Notes: generated by a model not told the origin, from the sequence alone. Positions 34,240-42,691 are shown, numbered from the stretch's first letter. The stretch: DNA of 54,686 nt from Helicobacteraceae bacterium (GCA_027052175.1 JALUFE010000021.1:1-54686), one strand, 5' to 3'. Program-made: numbers and translations.

Positions 34240-35294
34240 TTTCTATCCGCTCCGACCGCTTGAGTAATGCTTGCATATCCATCGGCTTTGAGCAGCTTTA
34301 TAAGCCCTACGTTGATATTTCGGATCATTTCGGGACCGGAGAAGACAAGACCGCTTAGTATCTGCACAAGGCTGGCTCCGGCTTTGATGCGTCTGTATGC
34401 CTCCTGTGCACTGTCTATTCCTCCTACCGAGATGAGTGTCGTTTTGCCGTAGAGCTCTTTGGCGATCGCTTCGAAAATGGCGAAACTCTTCTCTTTGAGT
34501 ACCGCACCGCTGAGTCCACCAATGTTTTTTGGGTGTTTGACAAGCGAGTAGTCTACAGTCGTGTTGGTTGCTATGATGCCGTCTGCTCCGCATTCTACGG
34601 CGAATGACGTTAGATTTACCGCATCCTCCTCCTTCATATCGGGTGCGATCTTGAGTAGGATAGGTGTATCGGTGATCGCTTTTGCCTCACCAAAGAGCCG
34701 CTTGATGAACTCTTCGTTCTGCAGATCTCGAAGCCCCGGAGTGTTTGGGGAGGAGATATTGATAACGAAGTAGTCTCCGACATTTTTGAAAGTACGAAGC
34801 AGTTTCGTATAATCGTTTATAGCCTCTCTTTCCGGCGTGATTTTGTTCTTGCCTATGTTGATGCCTATGGGAGTAGAGAAGGGGTAGCGCTCTTTGACGC
34901 GTTTGTATACCTTGTATGCACCGTCGTTGTTGAAGCCCATTGCGTTTTGAATAGACTTCTCTTCGATATGACGAAACATGCGGGGTTTTGGGTTTCCCCG
35001 TTGCGGCAAAGGAGTAACGGTGCCGATCTCGGTAAAGCCGAAGCCAAGCAGTTGGATACCGCGAATCATCGTCGCATTTTTGTCAAATCCCGCTCCCAGA
35101 CCGACAGGGTTGTAGAAAACTCTTCCTAAGAGCTCCTGATGCAAAACGGGATCGTCGATGAAGTGTGACTCCAAAAAGCCGTTGAATGGGATCTGGCATA
35201 CATTTGGCAGCCGCAGTACGGTTTCTGCGATATGGTGTGCGTTTTCCGGTTGAAACTTGAAAAGATAGGGTTTTACTTTTTCATAATCGATCAT
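34236..35294 (-). CDS. pyrD: Dihydroorotate dehydrogenase (quinone), class 2
   Basis: A 352-residue FMN enzyme oxidising dihydroorotate to orotate in pyrimidine synthesis, linked to the membrane quinone pool. Visible motifs are NPVGLGAGFDKNATMIRGI, EIGTVTPLPQRGNPKPRMFR, the catalytic-loop FVINISSPNTPGLRDLQ, and IISVGGIDSAQEAYRRIKAGA-type phosphate site near the end (here TLISVGGIDSAQEAYRRI). The N-terminal extension of class 2 enzymes is present. A divergent promoter region of 92 bases separates it from the DJ-1 gene. Confidence 0.96.
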   Translation of the reverse strand: MIDYEKVKPYLFKFQPENAHHIAETVLRLPNVCQIPFNGFLESHFIDDPVLHQELLGRVFYNPVGLGAGFDKNATMIRGIQLLGFGFTEIGTVTPLPQRGNPKPRMFRHIEEKSIQNAMGFNNDGAYKVYKRVKERYPFSTPIGINIGKNKITPEREAINDYTKLLRTFKNVGDYFVINISSPNTPGLRDLQNEEFIKRLFGEAKAITDTPILLKIAPDMKEEDAVNLTSFAVECGADGIIATNTTVDYSLVKHPKNIGGLSGAVLKEKSFAIFEAIAKELYGKTTLISVGGIDSAQEAYRRIKAGASLVQILSGLVFSGPEMIRNINVGLIKLLKADGYASITQAVGADRK

Positions 35295-35333
35295 AGAGTG
35301 GACATCCGTTGAAATTTTGGATGATTATATCCA

Positions 35334-35361
35334 TTGTTAGGTAAAAATTTGATAATATAAT
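35334..35361 (+). promoter_or_regulatory. Promoter of the DJ-1 gene
   Basis: TTGTTA (-35) and TATAAT (-10, 35356-35361) spaced 16 bases, followed by AAGGAGGAGA as the ribosome-binding site before the ATG at 35387. Confidence 0.6.
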
Positions 35362-35386
35362 CCAAATATATCCCAAGGAGGAGAGT

Positions 35387-35947
35387 ATGAGTAAAGTTTT
35401 AGTTCCATTGGCCAACGGGTTTGAAGAGATTGAGGCTGTCAGTATCATCGATGTTCTCAGACGTGCACAAATCGAAGTGATCGTTGCGGCTCTTGACAGC
35501 AACAAGCTCGTAACAGGTGCCAACGGCATCAAGATAGAGGCAGATACCAGTGTACAAAATGTCGATACGGAGAGTCTGGATATGGTGGTACTTCCGGGAG
35601 GATGGGGTGGTACACACGCTTTGGCGGATGATCCGAATATTCAAAAAATTCTCCAAGAGATGGATGCAAAAGGCAAGGAGATAGGTGCTATTTGTGCTGC
35701 GCCGTTTGCTCTGAACAAAGCGGGCGTGCTTAAAGAGAAGTACACCTGTTATCCATCTGTAGAGAATGATATCAACAAACCGGGATACATGGGTGATGCA
35801 TCTATGGTGGTCGAAGATGAAAACGTTATGACTTCAAGGGGTCCCGGCACTGCACTTTGTTTCGCTTTGAGCATTGTCAAGAAACTCGAAGGCGAGGAGA
35901 TGTATGACACACTCAAAAACGGTCTGCTGGCCACGTACTGTGAGTAA
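35387..35947 (+). CDS. DJ-1/PfpI-family protein (YajL-like)
   Basis: A 186-residue cytoplasmic protein of the DJ-1 superfamily, proposed chaperones or glyoxalase/deglycase-type stress proteins. The reactive Cys is Cys103 in GAICAAPFAL, and the partner Glu lies in ANGFEEIEAV near residue 14. LPGGWGG precedes it, and the RGPGTALCF segment is also typical. It has a strong promoter and ribosome-binding site and is followed directly by the DUF4136 lipoprotein gene. The exact activity of this family is disputed. Confidence 0.92.
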   Translation: MSKVLVPLANGFEEIEAVSIIDVLRRAQIEVIVAALDSNKLVTGANGIKIEADTSVQNVDTESLDMVVLPGGWGGTHALADDPNIQKILQEMDAKGKEIGAICAAPFALNKAGVLKEKYTCYPSVENDINKPGYMGDASMVVEDENVMTSRGPGTALCFALSIVKKLEGEEMYDTLKNGLLATYCE

Positions 35948-35950
35948 GTG

Positions 35951-36478
35951 ATGCGTTTGCTTTTTTTGCTTGTGATCACGCTTCTTTTTGGGGCGTGTTC
36001 AAGTCTGAATGTACACAACGATTACGATCCCTCTTACGATTTTTCGAAAGTAAAAAGTTTTGCGATTGTTCATAAACAAAAAGAGGGGGAGGACGGATTG
36101 ACGGTACAACGCATAAAAAAGGCTCTTAGAAGAGCTTTGGCGGCAAAAGGGTTTGTAGAAGTGCAGCCTGAAAAAGCCGATCTTCTTTTTTTGTTTCATC
36201 TGAATGTGATGAACAAAACGCAGATTTATACCGATTATCAGATGGTCGGATATGGAAGATACGGCGGAATGGTCATTGCTACACCGAGAAGTTACAATTA
36301 TGATGAGGGAAAATTGATCATAGACGCATACGATCCAAAACTCAATCAAACAGTCTACAGAGTTGTTTTAACCGATGAGATCGATAAAGGAAAAAGACCA
36401 AAAGAGCGTGAAAAAGCGATTGAGGAAGCGATTCGAAAAGGACTGGAGGATTTTCCGCCGAAAGAATCAGGAAGCTGA
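35951..36478 (+). CDS. DUF4136-type lipoprotein
   Basis: A 175-residue exported lipoprotein. The signal peptide ends in lipobox FGAC, and the mature part opens with VHNDYDPSYDFSKVKSFAI, the typical front of DUF4136 proteins; these are envelope lipoproteins of unknown role. I prefer the ATG at 35951 to the GTG directly before it. It follows the DJ-1 gene by three bases and its end overlaps the convergent Rrf2 regulator gene by 12 bases. Confidence 0.85.
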   Translation: MRLLFLLVITLLFGACSSLNVHNDYDPSYDFSKVKSFAIVHKQKEGEDGLTVQRIKKALRRALAAKGFVEVQPEKADLLFLFHLNVMNKTQIYTDYQMVGYGRYGGMVIATPRSYNYDEGKLIIDAYDPKLNQTVYRVVLTDEIDKGKRPKEREKAIEEAIRKGLEDFPPKESGS

Positions 36479-36868
36479 GTGTTTTATATCTTCAAGAGTC
36501 TGGGAGAGAAAATCGTTGAGGATATGGTCTTTGGGTTCTTTCCAGCTGTCGTGTAAGAGACATTTGTCATTTTCACGGCACTCTCCATTGCCCATAATGC
36601 ATTGATGGATACTTGAGCTTTCGGTGATATCTATGATCTCTTTGAGTGTGATCTCTTTGAGGTCTTTTGTGAAGGTTATACCGCCGCTGCGTCCTTTGGA
36701 AGAGTGAAGTATACCGTTTTTTGAGAGGTTGGTGATGATAGCGCTAAGATATTTATAAGGGATGTCGAGCTCTTCACAGAGTTCTTTGGATTTATGCATC
36801 TTTTCATCCTGTGTCGCCATATAGGTTAGCAGCTTGATCGCATATTTCGATGTTTTGCTCAGATGCAT
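36467..36868 (-). CDS. Rrf2-family transcriptional regulator with Fe-S ligands
   Basis: A 133-residue winged-helix regulator. The N-terminal helix-turn-helix includes SKTSKYAIKLLTYMA and SAIITNLSKNGIL, followed by SSKGRSGGITF, the wing. The C-terminal part holds Cys90, Cys97, Cys103 and His106, the spacing used by IscR for its [2Fe-2S] cluster (three Cys and one His). It is therefore likely a sensor of iron, oxygen or NO. It has its own -10 (TATAAT) just upstream, which it may control. The target genes are unknown; Fe-S assembly or nitrosative stress genes are usual. Confidence 0.9.
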   Translation of the reverse strand: MHLSKTSKYAIKLLTYMATQDEKMHKSKELCEELDIPYKYLSAIITNLSKNGILHSSKGRSGGITFTKDLKEITLKEIIDITESSSIHQCIMGNGECRENDKCLLHDSWKEPKDHILNDFLSQTLEDIKHSAS

Positions 36869-36891
36869 ACCAAATCCTTTTTTTAAGTAGA

Positions 36892-36897
36892 ATTATA
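36892..36897 (-). promoter_or_regulatory. -10 box of the Rrf2 gene
   Basis: TATAAT on the minus strand about 24 bases before the start codon, in the context TTCTATAATTC. An AAGGAT ribosome-binding site follows. Confidence 0.55.
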
Positions 36898-36955
36898 GAA
36901 CATCGGAGCTTATGTAGGTATAATGAAAAAAGAGGGTAGAGAGTTAATCAAAGTT

Positions 36956-38002
36956 TTATTTAAGAATGTTCGATAAATCCAAAGTAAAACATGTCCCCCG
37001 GTTTATTTGGCTTTCAACAAAGATATTTATGCCGAGTTCATCACACAGCTTTTTGACGATATGCAGTCCGATCCCTATGCCTCGGTCCTGCTCCTTGTAG
37101 AAGCGTTCGAAGATTTTTTTTGTATCTTTTATTCCTTTACCACTGTCTTTTATGATTAAATTGCTATGTTCGAACCGGACAGAAATCCGGCCCTCTTTTT
37201 TGTTGTACTTCAAAGCGTTGGAGAATATGTTGTCAAAGATACGGACAAAGGCATCTTTGTTGCAAAGAAGTTTGATGTGTGGGAGCTCCCGCTGGATTTT
37301 GATATCTGGGTAGGCCGAAGCAAGCATATCTATGCGCTCCTGGAGTAGTGTGTCGAGAAAGAGTTCCTCTTTTTGGAGCGTATGCGTATGTAGGTAGGCT
37401 CGCAGATTGGACTGTAAACGTAGCAGTGTTTCGATGGCGTTTTTGGCCCTTTTTATGTTTTTGTTTTCCTTGAGATCCTTTTGAAGGATCGCGAGATTGA
37501 GCCGTAGAGTTGTCAGTGGTGTATTGAAGTCATGGAGGATGTCTTTGATGAACTCCTCGGTAAGATGCAGAGCATTTCTAAGAGGCCTGAGCGCATAAAA
37601 AGCGAAAAGGGATGAGAGAAGGGCGGTAACGATCAGTGTGAGCAAAAAGATCATGATATACCGCTGTCGCAGACTGGAGAGTTTTTTTTCATATCTACTT
37701 TTTGGCAGAGAAATTTCAAGATAGTTTTGCTGTGATCCTGGAATAGTGAAATAGGAGTGAAGACCATCCTTGTTTTTATACAATTTATATACTTCCTGAT
37801 TTTTTTTCTCGGCGAAGTCGATCGAAAATTCGGGACATTGAAGATCGTAGGAACACAGCCGCATATCTGAAAAGATCTTTGCATCGAGATTTTGGAGCTC
37901 TTTTGTGTAGTTGATAAAAAACAAGGCGGCCAAAAGGATGGACTGGGAGATAAAGAAAAGTGTGAAACTCTTTAAAAAGGACTCTTTTTCAACTTTTTTC
38001 AA
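36956..38002 (-). CDS. Sensor histidine kinase with a short periplasmic two-Cys sensor
   Basis: A 348-residue membrane kinase. Helix 1 is about residues 12-31 and helix 2 about 115-137; the periplasmic loop between them carries Cys50 and Cys56 (LCSYDLQCPE). The phospho-accepting His157 is in DILHDFNTPLTTLRLN. The catalytic domain has an N-box (IFDNIFSNALKYNKK), a G1 box (DSGKGIKD) and GIGIGLHIVKKL. The two loop Cys could form a disulfide or bind metal, suggesting redox or metal sensing. It overlaps its response regulator gene by 14 bases, a firm pairing. Confidence 0.9.
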   Translation of the reverse strand: MKKVEKESFLKSFTLFFISQSILLAALFFINYTKELQNLDAKIFSDMRLCSYDLQCPEFSIDFAEKKNQEVYKLYKNKDGLHSYFTIPGSQQNYLEISLPKSRYEKKLSSLRQRYIMIFLLTLIVTALLSSLFAFYALRPLRNALHLTEEFIKDILHDFNTPLTTLRLNLAILQKDLKENKNIKRAKNAIETLLRLQSNLRAYLHTHTLQKEELFLDTLLQERIDMLASAYPDIKIQRELPHIKLLCNKDAFVRIFDNIFSNALKYNKKEGRISVRFEHSNLIIKDSGKGIKDTKKIFERFYKEQDRGIGIGLHIVKKLCDELGINIFVESQINRGTCFTLDLSNILK

Positions 38003-38627
38003 GAATGTATCCTATGCCCCGTATATTCTTGATCTCAAGGGCCGTTGTTTGTTTGAGTTTGTTAAGTGCGACACGCAGTGCCGCATCGGACGGATGAGAG
38101 AGACACTCCATAAGAGCGGACTTTTCTACGACACTGCCGATATTTTTCAAAAAGGCATCGAGCAGACAGAGCTGTACCTCGCCTATCGAGATGATTTTGT
38201 TGTCTATGAAAAGCTCTTTTTTTTCAGGATTGTAACGTAGATTTTTGTGCACTATCTCTTTGTGTCGCTTTGCGAGTTTGGCTTTGACGCGTATAAGCAG
38301 TTCTTCCGGATAGAAGGGCTTTTTGATATAGTCATCCGCACCCGCTTCAAACCCTTTTGCGATGGTATTGAGATCGATCAGGGCACTGATGAAGATTGTC
38401 GGTGTGTTATCCTTGGCATTGCGCAAACTTTCCAAAAGGTCTATGCCGGTAATATCTGGAACATTGATATCAAATACATACAAATCGTAACTTTTCTCAT
38501 ACGTGGCGTCGATGGCTTCATCACCAGTATATATCATATCGACACTATAGCCTTCGGCTTCCATAAGCTCTTTGAGGGTTTCGGCCAGTTCATAGTCATC
38601 TTCCAAGAGGAGTATTTTTTTTCTCAT
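37989..38627 (-). CDS. OmpR-family response regulator
   Basis: A 212-residue DNA-binding regulator. The receiver domain has the acidic pair LLEDDYE, the phosphorylated Asp53 in VFDINVPD, and the conserved Lys in KKPF. The C-terminal winged helix (residues about 125-210) includes LNKLKQTTALEIKNIRGIGY. A good ribosome-binding site (AGAGGA) precedes the ATG. It lies nine bases after the Met/His-rich gene and before its kinase. Confidence 0.93.
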   Translation of the reverse strand: MRKKILLLEDDYELAETLKELMEAEGYSVDMIYTGDEAIDATYEKSYDLYVFDINVPDITGIDLLESLRNAKDNTPTIFISALIDLNTIAKGFEAGADDYIKKPFYPEELLIRVKAKLAKRHKEIVHKNLRYNPEKKELFIDNKIISIGEVQLCLLDAFLKNIGSVVEKSALMECLSHPSDAALRVALNKLKQTTALEIKNIRGIGYILEKS

Positions 38628-38636
38628 AAATTTCCT

Positions 38637-39080
38637 CTATCTGCGTATATTGTGGCGATGCGGCATATTTTCATTTATCCGACTGCCACCCGTTAGGTCT
38701 TTGTTTGTGTGCATATACTGATCACCTGCTTGTTTTTGAGTCATATTTTGCATTTGTGACATTTGCTCATGTGTATGCATCTGCTGCTTCTCGGCCATAC
38801 CGGACACACTACTTTTATGGCGTTTCGAGTCTGAATGCCTCTTGATCTCAGATTGTGATTTGCTTTGCATTTTTTGCCGCATTCTTTGTATGGCCTGTAT
38901 GCGCTGTTCTTGATTCATTTTGGCAAGTTTTTGTTTAAGCGCATTCATCATTGCGACTCTTTTTTTTGGTGGGGCTTTTTTGATCGCTTCTATCTGCTCA
39001 TCTATGGATAGATTTGTACTTTGTGCTATTAACAAAGTGCCAAAAAAGATAAAAAAAGCCGTTCTCAAAATAATTTTCAT
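38637..39080 (-). CDS. Secreted Met/His/Gln-rich protein linked to a two-component system
   Basis: A 147-residue protein with a signal peptide (about residues 1-20, ending LLIAQ). The front half is a positively charged helix-forming segment (KKRVAMMNALKQKLAKMNQE, then RIQAIQRMRQKMQ). The back half is rich in Met and His (QQMHTHEQMSQMQNMTQKQ, YMHTNKD, MPHRHN) and has no Cys. Clusters of this kind bind copper or silver loosely. Charged helices of the front half recall periplasmic chaperones such as Spy or CpxP but the LTxxQ motif is not seen. It sits upstream of the response regulator, as with CpxP- or CopK-like stress proteins; function is inferred. Confidence 0.6.
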   Translation of the reverse strand: MKIILRTAFFIFFGTLLIAQSTNLSIDEQIEAIKKAPPKKRVAMMNALKQKLAKMNQEQRIQAIQRMRQKMQSKSQSEIKRHSDSKRHKSSVSGMAEKQQMHTHEQMSQMQNMTQKQAGDQYMHTNKDLTGGSRINENMPHRHNIRR

Positions 39081-39167
39081 ATAAAACCTTATGTAGAACC
39101 ATCTGGAATGATAAGTAAAATTATTACATAAAAGTGTTAGGAGAATGTTAGTTCTTAGAGGTGCCCT

Positions 39168-39521
39168 CTATTTTGTAGTTGCTTCGATCTTTCCGTCGTA
39201 TATATAGGAAGCGATACTTTTGACACTCTCTTTCTCAAATACAAGCTGCGGCATCAATCCGTACTTTTCTATTTTATCATGCATAAGTGATTTTTTGGCT
39301 GAAGGATTCAGGACAAAACTACTCAAATAGTTTATAAACTCATGTTTATTTGGAAACGCCTGCAGATATCTTTCTCGAATTTCATTGATTGTAGGTGCAG
39401 AAGAGGCTTTTTGCAAGTGGTGACATGTAGCACAGTTACCGTTAAACAGAAGTCCTCCATCGTCTGCACCCCAAGTAATAGGAGAGAAAACGATGATAAG
39501 TATATAAACAAACCTTATCAT
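39168..39521 (-). CDS. Small periplasmic c-type cytochrome
   Basis: A 117-residue protein with a signal peptide (about residues 1-18) and a single heme-binding motif CATCH (Cys30, Cys33, His34). Met90 in GLMPQ is a likely sixth heme ligand. It has no other recognisable domain. A TATAAT on the minus strand at 39529-39534 lies only about eight bases before the ATG, and there is no ribosome-binding site; so either transcription enters from the kinase gene 42 bases upstream or the message is leaderless. It is followed by the Met/His-rich gene after 87 bases, with a small hairpin (39156-39170) at its end. An electron carrier in this stress cluster is plausible. Confidence 0.8.
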   Translation of the reverse strand: MIRFVYILIIVFSPITWGADDGGLLFNGNCATCHHLQKASSAPTINEIRERYLQAFPNKHEFINYLSSFVLNPSAKKSLMHDKIEKYGLMPQLVFEKESVKSIASYIYDGKIEATTK

Positions 39522-39528
39522 ACGTATA

Positions 39529-39534
39529 ATTATA
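39529..39534 (-). promoter_or_regulatory. -10 box very close to the cytochrome start
   Basis: TATAAT on the minus strand ending about eight bases upstream of the cytochrome ATG. If used, the transcript would begin at or near the start codon. Confidence 0.35.
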
Positions 39535-39563
39535 CATTAATATTTCTGAAAAATAATTATCCA

Positions 39564-41207
39564 TTACTCCATAAGCAGTAAAGCTAAGATTATATTTATA
39601 ATAAACGAAACGGTAAAGGCGATTCGATAGAAAAGATAGGGATTTCGTTCTATTATCGAAGCGTTTTTATTGAAATAAGGTTTAACTTTTTTGGGGTACT
39701 TCAGCTCGAAATCCATCTCACTGTAATGCTCGTATCGTTCATTTTTATCGATAGCGATCGCACGAAGAATCACGCTGTCAAGCCAGTCGGGGATGTTGGA
39801 GTTGTAGCTGCTTGGCTTTTTCGCCTCTTTGAATATGGGATTTTGAAAAGGTTCTATCTCTCCGTAAGGGTATTTTCCTGTAAGTGCAAGATAAAGTGTC
39901 ACACCGATGGCAAATATCTCGCTGCTTTCACTGATACTCTCACCCTGGAAACGCTCGGGTGAAAGAAAACTCGGCGTGCCTGCAGTGGAATCGGTCGAAA
40001 ATATCTCGGTAATGCTGCCGAAATCGATCACTTTGAAAGTGGTCGTATTATTTTCCTCATCTTCATCTATCATTATGTTGTCTGGTTTGATGTCTCCATG
40101 GACGAGATCGTATTTGAGCAGGTATTGTGACATCTTGAGCAGAGTTCTTGCAAGCTCGACAGCATCATCGACCGATAGATGTCTGTTCTGATTTGTGTAA
40201 TTGACAAGCGGCTCTCCTTTGATAAGCTGCATGACATAGTAGCGGTGCGTTCTGTTTTTGGGGATAACCGCTTTTGGAAAGAAGGGAGCTTTGAGGCGTT
40301 TTGCATTCCACGCTTCTTTGACGAAAAGATCGAGAATTTGCTCATCTTCTATCGCTTCAATGGGTGCAAATTTGAGGACATACTGCTTTGTTTTTTTTGT
40401 TGCAAGCCATGTCCGTTCGTTTTGGATTAGCGGTTTTTCGAGAATATAGCCATCGATATTTTGGCCTGTTTGCAGTTTTTTAGGGATGATGAGGTTCTGG
40501 TTGCGCAGTTTAACCTTTTCGTTTTCTTGAAGTATCTCGACGACGACGGCAGTCGTGTCATCGGGCAGATCGTCATCGACAAGCTTGGAGGCTTTTTTGA
40601 CAAGTTTTGTTGCGCCGTATGGGATGTACTTTTTGATATTTTCTTCATCAAGTATGTTATAGAGACCGTCGCTGCAAAGCATGATCCTGTCGTCTTTTTT
40701 GATGCTGTTTTCGAAGTAGTAGGGTTTGACCTCTTTGGAAATACCTATCGCCTGAGTAAGGACGTTTTCATATCCTTCTTCCTGCATTGCATGATCTTTT
40801 GAAAGCTGTGAAAGTTCGTCGTTGCGAAGCAGGTAGACTCTGCTGTCACCGACATTGGCTCCATAAAGTCTGTTGCCTTCTATGACGATCATAGCAAGTG
40901 TGGTTATCATCTCGCTGCGTTCATACTGGACCTGTGACTCTTCATAGAGAATGGAGTTGATGGATTCGATGAAAGTTTTGATCGATTTTTCGATTGTCCA
41001 GGATTTCGGTCGGATTTTGAAGTTTTTCATCAAGTAGTTGACAACGCGTCTGCTGGCCTCGGCACCAGCCAGTGCGCTGCCGACTCCGTCACACACGATG
41101 GCAACGGTGATGTCGCCTATGGTCTGAACATCGTAGGAGTCGTCTCCGGTCAGATCTTTGCCTTTGGCAAGAGAGAATCCGGATGTTTTTATATTCTTTT
41201 TAGGCAT
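39564..41207 (-). CDS. PP2C phosphatase fused to Ser/Thr protein kinase, membrane-anchored
   Basis: A 547-residue fusion. Residues about 1-235 are a PP2C-type phosphatase (VAIVCDGVGSALAGAEASRR, MLCSDGLYNIL, LPDDTTAVVVE). Residues about 250-500 are a Hanks-type kinase with the ATP Lys in QYVLKFAP, the catalytic loop LVHGDIKPDNIMI (HGD instead of HRD), the VIDFGSI metal motif, and GTPSFLSPERF. One C-terminal helix (YRIAFTVSFIINIILALLL) anchors it in the membrane. Such kinase/phosphatase fusions are known beside nitrate transport genes in other bacteria, and here the NarK-type gene is directly upstream on the same strand, 32 bases away. It may switch nitrate uptake by reversible phosphorylation; the target is not shown by the sequence. 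Confidence 0.9.
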   Translation of the reverse strand: MPKKNIKTSGFSLAKGKDLTGDDSYDVQTIGDITVAIVCDGVGSALAGAEASRRVVNYLMKNFKIRPKSWTIEKSIKTFIESINSILYEESQVQYERSEMITTLAMIVIEGNRLYGANVGDSRVYLLRNDELSQLSKDHAMQEEGYENVLTQAIGISKEVKPYYFENSIKKDDRIMLCSDGLYNILDEENIKKYIPYGATKLVKKASKLVDDDLPDDTTAVVVEILQENEKVKLRNQNLIIPKKLQTGQNIDGYILEKPLIQNERTWLATKKTKQYVLKFAPIEAIEDEQILDLFVKEAWNAKRLKAPFFPKAVIPKNRTHRYYVMQLIKGEPLVNYTNQNRHLSVDDAVELARTLLKMSQYLLKYDLVHGDIKPDNIMIDEDEENNTTTFKVIDFGSITEIFSTDSTAGTPSFLSPERFQGESISESSEIFAIGVTLYLALTGKYPYGEIEPFQNPIFKEAKKPSSYNSNIPDWLDSVILRAIAIDKNERYEHYSEMDFELKYPKKVKPYFNKNASIIERNPYLFYRIAFTVSFIINIILALLLME

Positions 41208-41239
41208 AAAAGAGTCCTTTGTCTAAGGTATGCACCCTT

Positions 41240-42526
41240 TTAAATCTTACCGCCTGCTTGGAGCCCCCAAGTAGTTCTCCAGCGGGTTTTAACCATACTG
41301 ATGCCGATGATGGCAACGGCAACGATCGCTGCAAAAATCATAAATCCGACACTGTAGCCGTTAAACGCCTCTTTCGACCAGCCGAGCGTCTTGACGAGAA
41401 TCGTACCGCCGATACCGCCTGCAGCTCCTATGATTCCCGTCATAATACCGATATCTTTGCCGAATCTCTGCGGCACAAGTTGGAAAACGGCACCGTTTGC
41501 CATGCCGAGATTGGACATGATCAAAAAGAGTACAAGGATTGCACCCCAAAACGGCAGTGGTACAAAAGCGTTGATGAGTGCGAGTACCGTTACAGCTCCG
41601 AAAAAGATATAGAGAGATTTGACGCCCCCCATTTTGTCGGCTATCGCACCGCCAACAGGACGAAGCATGGCTCCGGCAAAGATGGTGACAGCTCCAAAGT
41701 AACCGGCGATGACCTTGACGTTCGGTTCACCGAGATAGTTTACGCCAAAAGCACTCATATCCGCCTCATAGGTATTCATCAGATAAACCTTCATATAGTT
41801 TGCAAATCCGACAAATCCACCGAAACTCACCGCATAAAAGAGATTGAACCACCACGTGTCTTTATCTCTAAGCAGTTTGAGGTAGTCACCAAGTTTTTTT
41901 GGTCTGGGTGTATAAACCTCTTTTGGGGCATCTTTTGCCATAAGTGCGTAAACGGTGAAGATAATTGTCGAGAGAACGCCACCGACTAAAAAAACTGCCT
42001 GCCAGCCCCAAATTTCGGCAATTTTAGGAGCAAAGAGAAAGTCGATGACGACACCGATGTTTCCTGCACCGGCTATACCTAAAACGACTCCCTGAACTTT
42101 TGGTGGATACCACTGACCTGCCTGGGGAAGTGCCACGGCAAAACTCGCTCCGGCAAATCCAAGCCCCAGTGCGACGACGAGCAGTTCATTGTAGGTAATA
42201 TGCTCACCTCGCAAAAATGCGTAAAAAAGGACGGATATCACAACCGCTTGGGATGCGAGTGCCGTTTTTTTCGGGCCAAACTTGTCCACCCCGAATCCAA
42301 GAAGGATGCGAAGCAATGCTCCGGAGAGAATCGGAATCGCAAGAAGAGTCGCTTTTTGTGACGGATCCATTACAAATCCGCTTACCTGTTTGAGAGATTC
42401 GCTGATCTCCGTTGCAAGAGGACCGAGCATTGTCCAAACCATAAAACTGAAGTCAAAATATAAAAATGCTGCAAAAAGCGTTGGCCAATGTCCTTGACCT
42501 TTGAGTGCTTTAAAACCACCTGCCAT
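41240..42526 (-). CDS. narK: NarK/NNP-family nitrate or nitrite transporter
   Basis: A 428-residue major-facilitator protein with twelve expected helices. The nitrate/nitrite signature appears twice: VLGIAGAGNIGVVIDFLFAP in the first half and GIIGAAGGIGGTILV in the second. The Arg in helix-2/8 region (ALLRILLGFGVDKFG, and MLRPVGGAIADKMGG) is the substrate contact of the family. It lacks a fused second NarK copy. It is transcribed divergently from the DUF481 gene. With the linked NasA-type reductase it most likely imports nitrate for assimilation or respiration. Confidence 0.9.
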   Translation of the reverse strand: MAGGFKALKGQGHWPTLFAAFLYFDFSFMVWTMLGPLATEISESLKQVSGFVMDPSQKATLLAIPILSGALLRILLGFGVDKFGPKKTALASQAVVISVLFYAFLRGEHITYNELLVVALGLGFAGASFAVALPQAGQWYPPKVQGVVLGIAGAGNIGVVIDFLFAPKIAEIWGWQAVFLVGGVLSTIIFTVYALMAKDAPKEVYTPRPKKLGDYLKLLRDKDTWWFNLFYAVSFGGFVGFANYMKVYLMNTYEADMSAFGVNYLGEPNVKVIAGYFGAVTIFAGAMLRPVGGAIADKMGGVKSLYIFFGAVTVLALINAFVPLPFWGAILVLFLIMSNLGMANGAVFQLVPQRFGKDIGIMTGIIGAAGGIGGTILVKTLGWSKEAFNGYSVGFMIFAAIVAVAIIGISMVKTRWRTTWGLQAGGKI

Positions 42527-42556
42527 AAAAATCCTTTGTAAGAAAAAGTTATCGGA

Positions 42557-42562
42557 ATTATA
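42557..42562 (-). promoter_or_regulatory. -10 box for narK
   Basis: TATAAT on the minus strand about 30 bases before the narK start, with AAAGGA as ribosome-binding site. Confidence 0.55.
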
Positions 42563-42589
42563 AGTAAAAAAATAGATAAAAAGAGCAGT

Positions 42590-42611
42590 TTGATGATTAA
42601 AAAATAATCAA
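42590..42611. promoter_or_regulatory. Inverted repeat between narK and DUF481 genes
   Basis: Arms TTGAT and ATCAA, with an inner repeat TGATTA/TAATCA spaced five bases. It is roughly equidistant from the two divergent -10 boxes. A 12-base word from it (GATTAAAAAATA, 42595-42606) recurs at 43599-43610, upstream of the nitrate reductase genes. Confidence 0.4.
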
Positions 42612-42655
42612 TTTTTAATAGAGTGCGTAAGCTTAGCTACTTAAATTTTTTTTGC

Positions 42656-42661
42656 TATAAT
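42656..42661 (+). promoter_or_regulatory. Extended -10 promoter of the DUF481 gene
   Basis: TGCTATAAT preceded by a T-rich stretch, the usual promoter shape in Campylobacterota; the start codon follows 31 bases later. Confidence 0.6.
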
Positions 42662-42691
42662 TCGGACAATTTAGAAGAGTAGGGAAAAATT

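Noticed and set aside
41219-41989. 256-codon open frame on the plus strand
   Set aside because: Antisense to narK; polar, low-quality protein.
42590-42611. FNR/CRP-type box
   Set aside because: TTGAT and ATCAA are present but separated by 12 bases instead of four, so it is not a standard FNR site; kept only as an inverted repeat.
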